Positions 1 through 9,401 of a stretch of DNA of 64,000 nt are shown here, one piece after another. A program made the translations under genes and the position numbers. The DNA is taken from positions 1 through 64,000 of the forward strand of contig NC_016480.1 in the NCBI RefSeq assembly GCF_000227115.2, written 5' to 3'. Source of the DNA: Naumovozyma dairenensis CBS 421 (Eukaryota > Ascomycota > Saccharomycetes > Saccharomycetales > Saccharomycetaceae). The notes beneath the pieces were generated by a model that worked only from the letters and a program-made list of their open reading frames with translations, was not told where the DNA came from and ran no database searches. Each line of letters begins with the position of its first letter. The stretch's first letter is position 1.

Positions 1-32
1 TCTGTATATATTNTATTAACATTGATAATACA

Positions 33-68
<36 letters not shown>

Positions 69-473
69 TTTTTTTCTTTTAAATAAAATAATTTTCTCTT
101 TATTCCGTCATTTATCTGTGGAAGAACCACGGGTTATTTAGTTAATTATAGATTTGTAGTAGTTTGAGAAACCTTGTTGGAGGGGGGGAGGGGGATATTT
201 TCTTTCCTCTGAGAAGCACTCGTGGAAGACAGAGAGCCCTTCCTTCGAAATATCCCAATAAATATATATCCCCCCACCACGACGGCCATCGGGTTTTGTT
301 GCAGAGGCTTATGAGTAAAACGCTTCGCCTCTAACAAATTTAACTTCCAATATCTATTAAAGGAAGAACTCGTTGAAGAAAAGAAAGAAATAAGGTATCC
401 TATTTGAAACACTTTTTGAATGGTTCTATATCCATATTAATAATACACTATCATTATCATTACAAGCAAAATT
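1..473. other. Intergenic, upstream of SNA3
   Basis: No gene is visible. The stretch has an undetermined base (n) at 13 and an AT dinucleotide run at about 37-64. A run of G residues lies near 180-192. In S. cerevisiae the snoRNA genes snR190 and snR128 (U14) lie beyond SNA3 on this side. I looked for U14-like sequence here and saw none. Confidence 0.6.
37..64. repeat. AT dinucleotide microsatellite
   Basis: Uninterrupted AT repeat of about 14 units close to the left edge of the window. Confidence 0.9.
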
Positions 474-1028
474 ATGACAAACACTAATAATAGCAATAAC
501 GACAGTAACAGGGAGGAAAGACCACGATTTTCAATCAATCAAGATGATCTTCTATTAGTCATTATATCAGTGTTTGTACCACCCATTGGTGTTTTGATTA
601 GGAAAGGATTCTTTAGTAAAGAATTCTTATTGAATTTTATATTATTTTTAATTTTATTTTTCCCTGCTACCATTCATGCATTTTATGTGATTTATGAAAC
701 AAGTCAAGAAAGAATTAGCGCAACTGCAGATGAAAGCAGAAATACTCCTACAGACGCTACTGCTAGTATTCCATTGGTAACATCTAATGCTAACGGAGTG
801 GTAGTAAATAGCAACAGAGATAAGAAAGGTAATGGTAATTTTGATGTTGATTTAGAGGTAAATCTTAATGAGGGAGGGCATGACAATTATGATGATAACG
901 ATGATGTCCGTAGTACAGATGGATTATTGTTACCAAGTTATGACGATATTGTGGAAAGTTCTGGACAAAATGGGAAGTCTAACGATGGTCTTCAGGATAA
1001 CAAGATTCAATTTAACCAATTACCTTAG
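474..1028 (+). CDS. SNA3: Sna3-like endosomal/vacuolar membrane adaptor (PMP3 family)
   Basis: Small membrane protein of 184 residues; S. cerevisiae Sna3 has about 133. After a short N-rich cytosolic start comes the typical PMP3-family core: an INQDDLLL block, a first membrane segment ending VPPIGVLIRKG, then a second one (FLLNFILFLILFFPATIHAF) followed by YVIYETS. The long acidic, Asn-rich tail is cytosolic. Known role of the family member: it travels through the multivesicular-body pathway and is an adaptor for the ubiquitin ligase Rsp5, which it binds through a PPxY motif. Here the matching place reads LPSY (residues 153-156), so the first proline is leucine. The neighbouring INO1 and VPS35 copy the S. 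cerevisiae order, which supports SNA3 over its paralogue SNA4. Confidence 0.88.
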   Translation: MTNTNNSNNDSNREERPRFSINQDDLLLVIISVFVPPIGVLIRKGFFSKEFLLNFILFLILFFPATIHAFYVIYETSQERISATADESRNTPTDATASIPLVTSNANGVVVNSNRDKKGNGNFDVDLEVNLNEGGHDNYDDNDDVRSTDGLLLPSYDDIVESSGQNGKSNDGLQDNKIQFNQLP

Positions 1029-1232
1029 GTTTAATTTATGAACATGTTAGGCTTATGTAATTTTGTTTTTTATGTTGATATATTACAAATATTGTGTGTA
1101 GACAAAAAAGAATATTTACATAGATTAGCACACACGCATATGGGCGAAATTGATTTCTGTTACTATCTTATGTTCAAACCAGAATATACGGTTATAAGTT
1201 TTTACAGTATGCAAAAACGACCAATTAATGAA

Positions 1233-2192
1233 TCATGTATTTAACATCCGCCAGAAAATTATCATCCAAATTACCACTGCCACAGAAATAGTTAAAATGA
1301 AAACGACGGAACAAAACACATTAGATAATACAACACACAAGGCAAGGAAAACCATACCTTCAGCTAAAGTTTTCAATCCTTTAATTAAAAATTTTAATTC
1401 TGGAGGATCAACCATTATCTTAAACTTGTCATTTCGTAGTTTGTCCACGATTCCATCTATTAAAACCATTTTGTCTTCTATGGCAGGTAAATAATTGAAA
1501 TGATCATGAATCAATTTAGTTAATTCCGCACTTGAACTATTTTTTTGTATCAATTCAATTGTGTTGATAGCAGCTTTCAATGCGAATGATGAATGTCTTA
1601 AAATTCGATATCCAGAATCAATTAAATCATGATTACTATTATTATTGTGGGGTCCTTCTTTTCCATATAACAATATTGTTTGACATTTCAGATTTATCAA
1701 TTTTTTCAAATTATGATTTAAATATTTTGCAATTGCCACTTTGAATCCTTTATTTATAAGAATTCTCTCCTTCCATGATATTTTATTCCTTACCAATTGT
1801 TCATACTGTGAGGCTAATTTTGTAATATCATCAGTAATTGAAATCATATCTTTCTTTAAGGGAATTTCACCAGAAATACCATGCAAACTTTCCAGTACTA
1901 ACAATTCTTCGAATTTTTCTTTAATTAGGTTAACTATGGGTACTGTCTTTTTATTTGATAAAGAATGATTACTGTGAAATATTATTGTGGTTAGTTGGAA
2001 AATAAATGCAGTTTTTGGTGTTATACCTTTAGATATTTCCAAACGGTTAGATAATCTTTCAATTGATTGGAAAGAATATTCCTTTTGAAATGTTTTATTT
2101 GTAGATAAGGAATCCAATGATGGAAGAACATTTGCTGTTCCAATCTGAAAAATGTTAACCAATGTGAGAATATAGAGCATTAACAATTGCAT
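1233..2192 (-). CDS. Unrecognised membrane protein between SNA3 and INO1
   Basis: Open frame of 319 codons starting with ATG at 2192. I do not recognise the family. The first 20 residues look like a signal peptide (MQLLMLYILTLVNIFQIGTA). The middle is Lys/Leu/Ile-rich and probably helical, with few cysteines. The C-terminus has one long or two short hydrophobic segments from about residue 280 to 315 (GMVFLALCVVLSNVF, then VVFILTISVAVVIWMIIFW) and ends in RMLNT. The plan of a signal peptide, helical lumenal body and C-terminal membrane anchor recalls nuclear-fusion proteins such as Kar5, but I see no shared motif, so that is only a thought. Length and even codon use argue for a real gene. It runs convergent with SNA3. 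Confidence 0.7.
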   Translation of the reverse strand: MQLLMLYILTLVNIFQIGTANVLPSLDSLSTNKTFQKEYSFQSIERLSNRLEISKGITPKTAFIFQLTTIIFHSNHSLSNKKTVPIVNLIKEKFEELLVLESLHGISGEIPLKKDMISITDDITKLASQYEQLVRNKISWKERILINKGFKVAIAKYLNHNLKKLINLKCQTILLYGKEGPHNNNSNHDLIDSGYRILRHSSFALKAAINTIELIQKNSSSAELTKLIHDHFNYLPAIEDKMVLIDGIVDKLRNDKFKIMVDPPELKFLIKGLKTLAEGMVFLALCVVLSNVFCSVVFILTISVAVVIWMIIFWRMLNT

Positions 2193-3059
2193 TTTTATTA
2201 TATTATTTTGTTTTATTTTATTTAGTGAGTCTTTATTGTATTAAAATGACGGTTTTTTTGGGATGATTGGTATTTATGGGAAACAATTATTAGCAAATGA
2301 ACAATTATTTAGTTACTTTTATCTATATATTTACTAGAAAATGGTACCATGGGTAAGATTGGGAGAAGGAAAATTTTTTGCATAATGTGTCGTACGTTTT
2401 TGGAATAAAAGTGTTGCTACTACAATTAAATTTTGGAAAAAGCTCGATGGATATACATATATATAATGCATGGGTTATAGAACACAAAATAAACAAGAGA
2501 TTTTTTGGGCTTTAAAATAAAAAGTAGTCCAAGAAAAAATATATATACTGTTGATCTTACATGGAAGTTCTCTTCAGAACAACTACCGATGCACATTAAA
2601 AAAACTGTCAAAGAAGACACCAATTCTTATTAAACTTAATCTTTACAGACTTGTTGCATATTATGTAAAAAAAATGACACATTCTCAGAAGCTTACGTGA
2701 TTAAAAGAAGTCAATCGTGGAGTAATCTAAAGTGTATTTACATGAGGGGGATATCATTTGTTTATGTTGTAGTAATTAGCATGTGAATGAGTGGGTGACA
2801 TATATTATGTGATAAAGACTCAAGATTTAACCGCCATAGGCAACTTTTTAATATGTGACATACAAGGTATGAGACGCCTTGATATGATAATGTGAAGTTC
2901 CGTGGAACTTGCCCAAGGATATTCCGAGTAATACGCCAAAACGCCAGGTTGTTTTTTTGCATGTGATATATATATTATATTATATTATATTATATTATAT
3001 GTCTATCTTGGGAATGGAACCCGATATTGCTCAACAAAAGTGTATGGTGCTATTTATAA

Positions 3060-3070
3060 TTATCACATGT
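3060..3070 (+). promoter_or_regulatory. ICRE/UAS-INO-like site upstream of INO1
   Basis: TTATCACATGT differs by one base from the inositol/choline-responsive element consensus TYTTCACATGY, the binding site of Ino2/Ino4 in S. cerevisiae. It lies about 720 bases before the INO1 start, farther than in S. cerevisiae. Function is inferred from the match and its position. Confidence 0.45.
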
Positions 3071-3140
3071 ACAATATTCGGAGTATTATTTTACATATTA
3101 ACAACGGAACCATTTCCCCGGATTCTCGCACCCATGCACC

Positions 3141-3162
3141 CACACACACACACACACACACA
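3141..3162. repeat. CA dinucleotide microsatellite
   Basis: Run of about 11 CA units in the INO1 upstream region. Confidence 0.9.
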
Positions 3163-3209
3163 CTACGCAAACTGACGAAAAGGCGCATGCACACGCGGGC
3201 GAAATGTAT

Positions 3210-3223
3210 TAGCCGCCCATGTG
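3210..3223 (+). promoter_or_regulatory. URS1-like site overlapping a CATGTG E-box, INO1 promoter
   Basis: TAGCCGCCCA (3210-3219) matches the Ume6 site URS1 (TAGCCGCCGA) except for one base. A CATGTG E-box core begins at 3218 inside it. In S. cerevisiae INO1 is repressed through URS1 and activated through Ino2/Ino4 E-box elements, so both kinds of site in this promoter fit the known control. The overlap itself is seen directly; competition between the factors is an inference. Confidence 0.5.
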
Positions 3224-3783
3224 CGGATATAAACCAAAATAGTACCTACATACGTAAGGTACGTTGTCATCGTTGCGATAAACTACTATAGCAGATATAG
3301 AGGTTTACGTATAACAGCAACAGCATCATATGTATTTTCTCAACAATATTATCACCACTTCGGGGTTTATTTCCATGTATTGCTCTGTAATATAATATGA
3401 TATGATATAATATAATAACCAAATTAATAAGTAAACAAGTGAGTTGCCGCGAAACGAAAAGACATGACGTGACATGACAAGTTACCAGGTTTAGTAATTT
3501 ACATCTCTCGTGTCTGTAGGTATATATTTCACATTCACAGTCACATCCATAGCAACATCAACATCAACAGCCAATTGCTGACTTCTCTTCTCTTGATTGT
3601 ATAAGCAATCTATCTCGTATATACTTTCAAAGAAAATATCACCAACGTATCGTATATAAAGGTAGAACTTCATCTCAATCATTCTATCTCGATTATAAAT
3701 CTTTCATTCATTTCTTTTATTCAATTTTATATAGTATACTACAATTCATATCCCCACACAACTCCATTAACAACTTTGCAAAA

Positions 3784-5487
3784 ATGACTACATCTTCCAA
3801 TACAAATAACAACACTTCCAGTACTGTTGAATATTCAACAAACACTAACTCTTCCGGTGACTTCAACTGGTCCTTAAATTCAGATAAATGTAAATATTCT
3901 CAATCTGAAAATGCTTTATTGACCAATTATACTTACAACAAAACCATTGTAGATATTCAACAATCACACAATAATAATAATATCAACGTATCCACTCTCA
4001 CAAAGGATTATAATTTTAAAGTAGATTTAAAGATACCAAAAATTGGTGTCATGTTAGTCGGGATGGGAGGTAATAACGGTACTACTTTCTTAGCTTCATT
4101 ATTAGCTAACAAAAATAACTTAACTTTCAATAATAAAGATGGACCATACAACATTAAAGAAAGGGGGGGATTCCTTGGTTCAATGACTCAATCTTCTACT
4201 TTATATTTAGGTAAAAATCAACAAACAAATGAAGATGTTTACGTACCATTCAATTCAATCTTACCAATGTGTAATCCAAATGATTTAATCATATCAGGTT
4301 GGGATATTAGTGGTGAAAATATGTTTAAAGCAATGCAAAGAGCAAAAGTATTAGAATATGATTTACAAGAAAAATTAAAACCGTTAATGGAATCTTATAC
4401 TCCTTTGAAATCAATCTATTATCCAGACTTTATCGCTATGAATCAATTAGATAGAGCTGATAATTGTATCAATTATACCACTAAGGGTACCAATCATGAT
4501 GCTTATTCCATTAAAAATAAATGGAATGATTTATTAACCATTAGACAAAATATTAAAGATTTTAAAAATGATAATAAATTAGATAAAGTTATCATATTAT
4601 GGACTGCAACTACTGAAAAATTCGCTGAAGTTATCCCCGGTATTAACGATACTTTTGAAAATTTACTCAACTCAATTAAGGCCAATCATAAGGAAATTGC
4701 TCCCTCGACTATTTTCGCTACCGCATCTATTTTAGAAAACTGTCCATATATTAATGGATCTCCACAAAACACTTTTGTACCAGGTTTAATCGATTTAGCT
4801 GAACGTGAAAACGTATTAATTGCAGGGGATGATTTCAAGACAGGTCAAACAAAATTGAAATCTGTATTGGCTCAATTCTTAATTGATGCTGGGATTAAAC
4901 CAATCTCTATTGCATCTTATAATCATTTGGGTAACAACGATGGGTTGAATTTATCTTCTTCATTACAATTCAAATCTAAGGAAATTACGAAAAGTAACGT
5001 TATTGATGATATGATTAAATCCAATCAAATCTTATATCCTCAATCAGACAAAATGAAAAAAAAGAACAAAGATGTAGATCATTGTATCGTTATTAAATAT
5101 ATGGAATCCATTGGAGATTCAAAAGTTGCAATGGATGAATATTATAATGAATTAATGTTAGGTGGTCATAATAGAATTTCCATCCATAACGTTTGTGAAG
5201 ATTCATTATTAGCATCTCCAATCATTCTAGATTTAATTATTATGTGTGAATTTTGTTCAAGAATTACATATATTGAATCAGGTAATCAACAAGGCGATGG
5301 AAATTATCAACAATTTTACCCTGTTTTGAGTTTGTTGAGTTATTGGTTGAAAGCTCCATTGACAAGACCTGGATATGAACCTATTAATGGGTTGAATAAA
5401 CAAAGAATGGCTTTGGATAATTTTATGAGATTGTTAATTGGATTGCCACCAATTGATGAATTAAGATTCGAAGAAAGATTGATGTAA
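3784..5487 (+). CDS. INO1: Inositol-3-phosphate synthase
   Basis: Converts glucose-6-phosphate to inositol-3-phosphate with NAD, the committed cytosolic step of inositol and hence phosphatidylinositol synthesis. The protein has 567 residues against 533 in S. cerevisiae. The extra length is mostly an Asn/Ser/Thr-rich N-terminus (residues 1-30) and N-runs near residue 62. The NAD-binding loop [14 protein letters not shown] begins near residue 88. Strongly conserved blocks follow: [71 protein letters not shown], and the terminal LRFEERLM. The catalytic-domain lysines and asparagines in these blocks appear intact. The start follows an A-rich leader (CAAAAATG). Confidence 0.97.
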   Translation: MTTSSNTNNNTSSTVEYSTNTNSSGDFNWSLNSDKCKYSQSENALLTNYTYNKTIVDIQQSHNNNNINVSTLTKDYNFKVDLKIPKIGVMLVGMGGNNGTTFLASLLANKNNLTFNNKDGPYNIKERGGFLGSMTQSSTLYLGKNQQTNEDVYVPFNSILPMCNPNDLIISGWDISGENMFKAMQRAKVLEYDLQEKLKPLMESYTPLKSIYYPDFIAMNQLDRADNCINYTTKGTNHDAYSIKNKWNDLLTIRQNIKDFKNDNKLDKVIILWTATTEKFAEVIPGINDTFENLLNSIKANHKEIAPSTIFATASILENCPYINGSPQNTFVPGLIDLAERENVLIAGDDFKTGQTKLKSVLAQFLIDAGIKPISIASYNHLGNNDGLNLSSSLQFKSKEITKSNVIDDMIKSNQILYPQSDKMKKKNKDVDHCIVIKYMESIGDSKVAMDEYYNELMLGGHNRISIHNVCEDSLLASPIILDLIIMCEFCSRITYIESGNQQGDGNYQQFYPVLSLLSYWLKAPLTRPGYEPINGLNKQRMALDNFMRLLIGLPPIDELRFEERLM

Positions 5488-5978
5488 TTTTGAAGAACGA
5501 ATTGTTTTTCCTTTCCCTTTCTAAAAGATTTATATATGTATATAATATAAAATGAAAAATAAAAAATATAAAAGTATCAAAAGCCAAAACTTTGACAGTC
5601 TTCTAAGATAGTTTTATAGAAATATGTAATATGTAAAATGTAATATGTAAAATGTAATATGAGAAGTGCGAATGTGTGTCGCTTTTTTAACAATTGTCTG
5701 TTCGAAACTTCCTCGGAGCGGTTTCTGTCTCTTTGAAAAAAGGTTTGATGTTTTTAAAAGGGGAAGAAAACACGAATGAATCTATAAGCATTTATTCATA
5801 AATTAAGAAACAATCACAATCGAAAATATACTTCAAATTGTTTGATATTTTAAATTAGAACTAGTATCCTATTCTATCAACTACTTCTGCCAATTTTCTT
5901 TGAAATTACTCAAAAAAAAGCAGACCTGTCCTTCGTTTGTTTTGTGAGTTAACGCAACCTTTCCTTTTTGCTTCCTCC
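5488..5978. other. Intergenic INO1-VPS35
   Basis: The INO1 3' region has T- and AT-rich stretches (TATATATGTATATAATATAA near 5531) suited to polyadenylation, then a tandem of short AATATGTAAAATGT-like repeats at about 5620-5660. The rest is the VPS35 leader. No gene is seen. Confidence 0.5.
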
Positions 5979-8933
5979 ATGCCCGCTGCTTCTACTTCTA
6001 CTACTTCGTCTTCAAATGCATTATCATACTCATCATCTGTCGAAAAGGCTATTGTAACAATAGATCAACATGCCACATTAATGAATCAATATCTAGAAGA
6101 TGATCACCTATTACTGGCATTAAAACATGCTACTATCATGTTAACTGAATTAAGAAATCCAAACTTATCTCCGAAAGATTATTATCAACTTTATTTACAA
6201 TGTTTTGATCCATTAACAAATTCATTATCAAAATATCTTCGAACTCAATCTCAAAATGATAAAATCGATTTGTATGAAATTTACGAATTCGTTCAATATA
6301 CGGGCAACATTTTACCAAGATTATATCTTATGATCATTGTAGGAATAAATTATTTACAATTTGTTGAAGATTTAAACACAAAGAATGAAATTTTAAAAGA
6401 TTTAATGGAAATGATGTTAGGTGAACAACATTCCATTAGAGGATTATTCTTAAGATATTTTTTCATTCAATTCTTTTTCTCATTTTCAAAAACTCCTCAA
6501 GATAATGTTTTTGAATTAATCGCCTTTCATCCAAATCCGAATGACCCCCCATTATCATCATCATCATCATCAACATCACTTGATCATGAAAATGACGACG
6601 AAGAATTGAAATTTATAATCACTGAAATACTAATGAAAAATTTTATTGAAATTAATAAATTATGGATTAAAATACAATTCCATGGTCCATCAAGTCAAAA
6701 ACATCAAAGACATATCGAAAGAAATGAATTGAAAACTTTAGTTGGATTCCAAATTGTCAAAATTTCAGAATTATTACCACCACCACCATCATCACCACCA
6801 TCTTCTTCAAAAGACGGTGTGTCAACCTCATCCACGTCGTCGATTAAGATATTGAAAAATGATTTCTTACCATTATATTTACAAAATATAATTCAATGTA
6901 ACGATTCATTATCACAAGAATATTTAATCGATATTTATATTCAAATTTTCCCCATTGAATTCATTTTGAAAAATTTGGATCAATTATTACTAACCATTAT
7001 AAACTTATCACCTCATGTCTCCATTGATATTATAATAATCAATCTTATTGAGAAATTTAGAACGACCTCAAACATCGAAAGTGAAGATGATAAAACTATC
7101 GCAATACTTGTGGAAGATAATTTATTATTTGAAAAATTTTATAATTTCTTAATTAAATATATTCAACAGAAAACTATGCAGACACAAATCTCTGCAGACA
7201 GTGACGAAGGCAACAACAATAAGATAGGAACTAGACCAAGAATATTATTGTTATCGTTACTTCCATTATTTGATCATATAATTCAATTAACTTTATTTTG
7301 GTATCCAAACAATTTCGAAAATTTAAATAAAATTTTCGAAGTAATGAAGGATAACTTAAATTTAATTGAGTTTAATAATAAACAAAATATAATTCAAATT
7401 CGTCAATTATTAACTTTCCATAATTTAACATTGAATGCAAATGGGAAAGAAGCCATGGGATTTATCATCGATTCTAATTTCCTACTGAAATTAATTACCA
7501 ACTCTGAATCGTATAAATCATTAATAATCGATTCTCTGAGTAATTATCGATCTTTACAATATGATATATTAATTGAATTGGTTTCTGCATTTATTGAAAA
7601 TGATATTGAATTACAATTAGAATCTATCGATCAATTACAAAAAATTTATACCTATCTTCCAACCACTACTAAATATACCGTATCATCTTCCTACACAACA
7701 AAAAGTTTCCAAATTTATTCATTTAATTATGAATTCTATATTATCACCTCCACGAAAAAAAATCAAGAACTAAAATATATCACTATCGATTCTCAAATTG
7801 ACATATTGATCAATTTGAAAAATTGGTTATTAAAAAGTACAAAGAAAACTATGTTAGACAATAACGAATTACAGCATCATCATAATCAGCATTATAGTAG
7901 TGGACAAAATAAAAACAATATATGGGGAATATATCCATCCATTATAACATCATTTTGGAGAATAATTAATAAATGTCATATTTTAAAATCTAAACAAATT
8001 AATGACAAATTTAAATTAAGATATAATCAATTAATAATAAACTTATTCAAACATCTTTCGAAATTCATCAACGACATCCTAGTCAATCCATCATTCTCAT
8101 CATCATCATCGTCATCATCGTCATCCTCGTCGAATAATTTACAAGAGATCTTTAAATTGATCTTGAGGACATCAACTTTTGCTCAAAATATTCAACAATT
8201 TGATATTGCAAATGATTTCATCACTCAAAGTTTCATCATTTTGGAAGATCAATTAAATTCAGATTCATCAATACAATATGAGTCGTTGCTCTTACTAATC
8301 AGGACATTAAATCAACTCAAAACAAATAATGCAAATAACGGTAACGAAGTTATGAATGATTTACGTATAAGATGTGTATCTAGATGTTCTAAATTATTGA
8401 AAAAGAAACATCAATGTAGATCAATATATCTATGTTCATATCTTTGGAGTAATGATAATGATGTTAAAGATAAAGATGAGTCGAATCAAGGAGCGAGGAA
8501 ATATATCATGGAATGTATACAACGATCCATAAGAATTGCTGATTCAATAATGGATGGATTAATAAGTTGTCAATTATTAATTGAAATTTTAAATCAATGT
8601 ATTTACTTTAATACCAAGGCATTAAGTGATGGTGTTTTTGTCATATTCAATGAGAAATTCATGAGTTCCCTTATTGAATTAATTAAGAAATCAATAGAAT
8701 CATTACAAAATGACCAAGATAACTATGATCAAGACATGATAAAACCATTACGATTTATATTTACATTAAATGATCAAGTTATTGGGTATGAGATGGGAAA
8801 AATTTCATTTGTTTCTAAATTGGTAGCACCTGATTTCCAATCTAAATATGTTAACGAAATGATTCAATCAGTGGATGAATATTTCAACAGAACATGTAAA
8901 TATATTGAAAATATAGAACATATCGAAGTATAA
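5979..8933 (+). CDS. VPS35: Retromer subunit Vps35
   Basis: Cargo-recognition subunit of the retromer coat, which returns receptors such as Vps10 from endosomes to the Golgi. I chose the ATG at 5979 (MPAASTST), giving 984 residues; S. cerevisiae has 944. The frame stays open upstream to 5937, but only a TTG codon is available there. Typical Vps35 N-terminal features are present: KAIVTIDQHATLMNQYLEDD, then DPLTNSLSKYL, GNILPRLYLMIIVG, and the PRLYLM-type block with GEQHSIRGLFLRYF that binds Vps26. The remainder is an all-helical solenoid. Low-complexity serine runs (near residues 193-200 and 707-720) and an IQ/N-rich style are species features. Position next to INO1 matches S. cerevisiae. Confidence 0.95.
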   Translation: MPAASTSTTSSSNALSYSSSVEKAIVTIDQHATLMNQYLEDDHLLLALKHATIMLTELRNPNLSPKDYYQLYLQCFDPLTNSLSKYLRTQSQNDKIDLYEIYEFVQYTGNILPRLYLMIIVGINYLQFVEDLNTKNEILKDLMEMMLGEQHSIRGLFLRYFFIQFFFSFSKTPQDNVFELIAFHPNPNDPPLSSSSSSTSLDHENDDEELKFIITEILMKNFIEINKLWIKIQFHGPSSQKHQRHIERNELKTLVGFQIVKISELLPPPPSSPPSSSKDGVSTSSTSSIKILKNDFLPLYLQNIIQCNDSLSQEYLIDIYIQIFPIEFILKNLDQLLLTIINLSPHVSIDIIIINLIEKFRTTSNIESEDDKTIAILVEDNLLFEKFYNFLIKYIQQKTMQTQISADSDEGNNNKIGTRPRILLLSLLPLFDHIIQLTLFWYPNNFENLNKIFEVMKDNLNLIEFNNKQNIIQIRQLLTFHNLTLNANGKEAMGFIIDSNFLLKLITNSESYKSLIIDSLSNYRSLQYDILIELVSAFIENDIELQLESIDQLQKIYTYLPTTTKYTVSSSYTTKSFQIYSFNYEFYIITSTKKNQELKYITIDSQIDILINLKNWLLKSTKKTMLDNNELQHHHNQHYSSGQNKNNIWGIYPSIITSFWRIINKCHILKSKQINDKFKLRYNQLIINLFKHLSKFINDILVNPSFSSSSSSSSSSSSNNLQEIFKLILRTSTFAQNIQQFDIANDFITQSFIILEDQLNSDSSIQYESLLLLIRTLNQLKTNNANNGNEVMNDLRIRCVSRCSKLLKKKHQCRSIYLCSYLWSNDNDVKDKDESNQGARKYIMECIQRSIRIADSIMDGLISCQLLIEILNQCIYFNTKALSDGVFVIFNEKFMSSLIELIKKSIESLQNDQDNYDQDMIKPLRFIFTLNDQVIGYEMGKISFVSKLVAPDFQSKYVNEMIQSVDEYFNRTCKYIENIEHIEV

Positions 8934-9401
8934 AAACAAAAGACTATATGTACATACCTACGAGACATTATATATCATTTTATATATCCATGGTTTGTGA
9001 CATTTACAATTTATATAATAGGAAAAACTTCCGTAATTCCATAAAATAAGCGATATATCTCAATCAATCAATCAATTAATAAGGATTTTCCAATACGGCG
9101 CTTTTTTTTTTACCGTTTACAAAAAACAAAAACCAAAAAAAAGAAAATGACAAGAAGAACAAGTTACTACGTAGAGAAGGGTATAGATTTAAATAAAAGG
9201 GAAAAAAAAGCAAGAAACCTAAAGGAACCCAAGATATATACAATATAATAGCTTTTCTAACCATAAACTATAAGTTATCGGGAAAAAAAATAGCACCCAC
9301 TTAACAAACTGATTAATTACTTCTGATAAATTATATCAAAATACTCTTATAGCCTCTTAAACGTATCACATTAAGGTCCGAAAAAAAAGACACCACATAA
9401 A
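8934..9401. other. Intergenic VPS35-FBP26
   Basis: AT-rich spacer with an ATCA repeat near 9062-9073 and several A-runs just before the FBP26 start. No gene or RNA is seen. Confidence 0.5.

Larger units (their letters stand above)
2193..3783. other. Long divergent intergenic region with the INO1 promoter
   Basis: About 1.6 kb between the divergently transcribed orphan gene and INO1. No convincing gene is present. It contains an ATATT pentamer run (about 2970-3000), a CA repeat (3141-3162), an ICRE-like site, a URS1-like site, and a TATA-like ATATATAAAG close to 3653, about 130 bases before the INO1 start. The region is unusually long for a yeast promoter. Confidence 0.6.

Noticed and set aside
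1..473. U14/snR190 snoRNA expected near SNA3
   Set aside because: No C/D boxes with the conserved U14 segments seen; the genes may lie left of the window.
3040..3291. 83-codon frame in the INO1 promoter
   Set aside because: Spans the CA repeat and known-type regulatory sites; a second frame is open too, so this is chance.
5937..5978. In-frame extension of VPS35 starting with TTG
   Set aside because: No ATG in the extension; ATG 5979 gives a normal Vps35 N-terminus. Non-ATG initiation cannot be shown from sequence.
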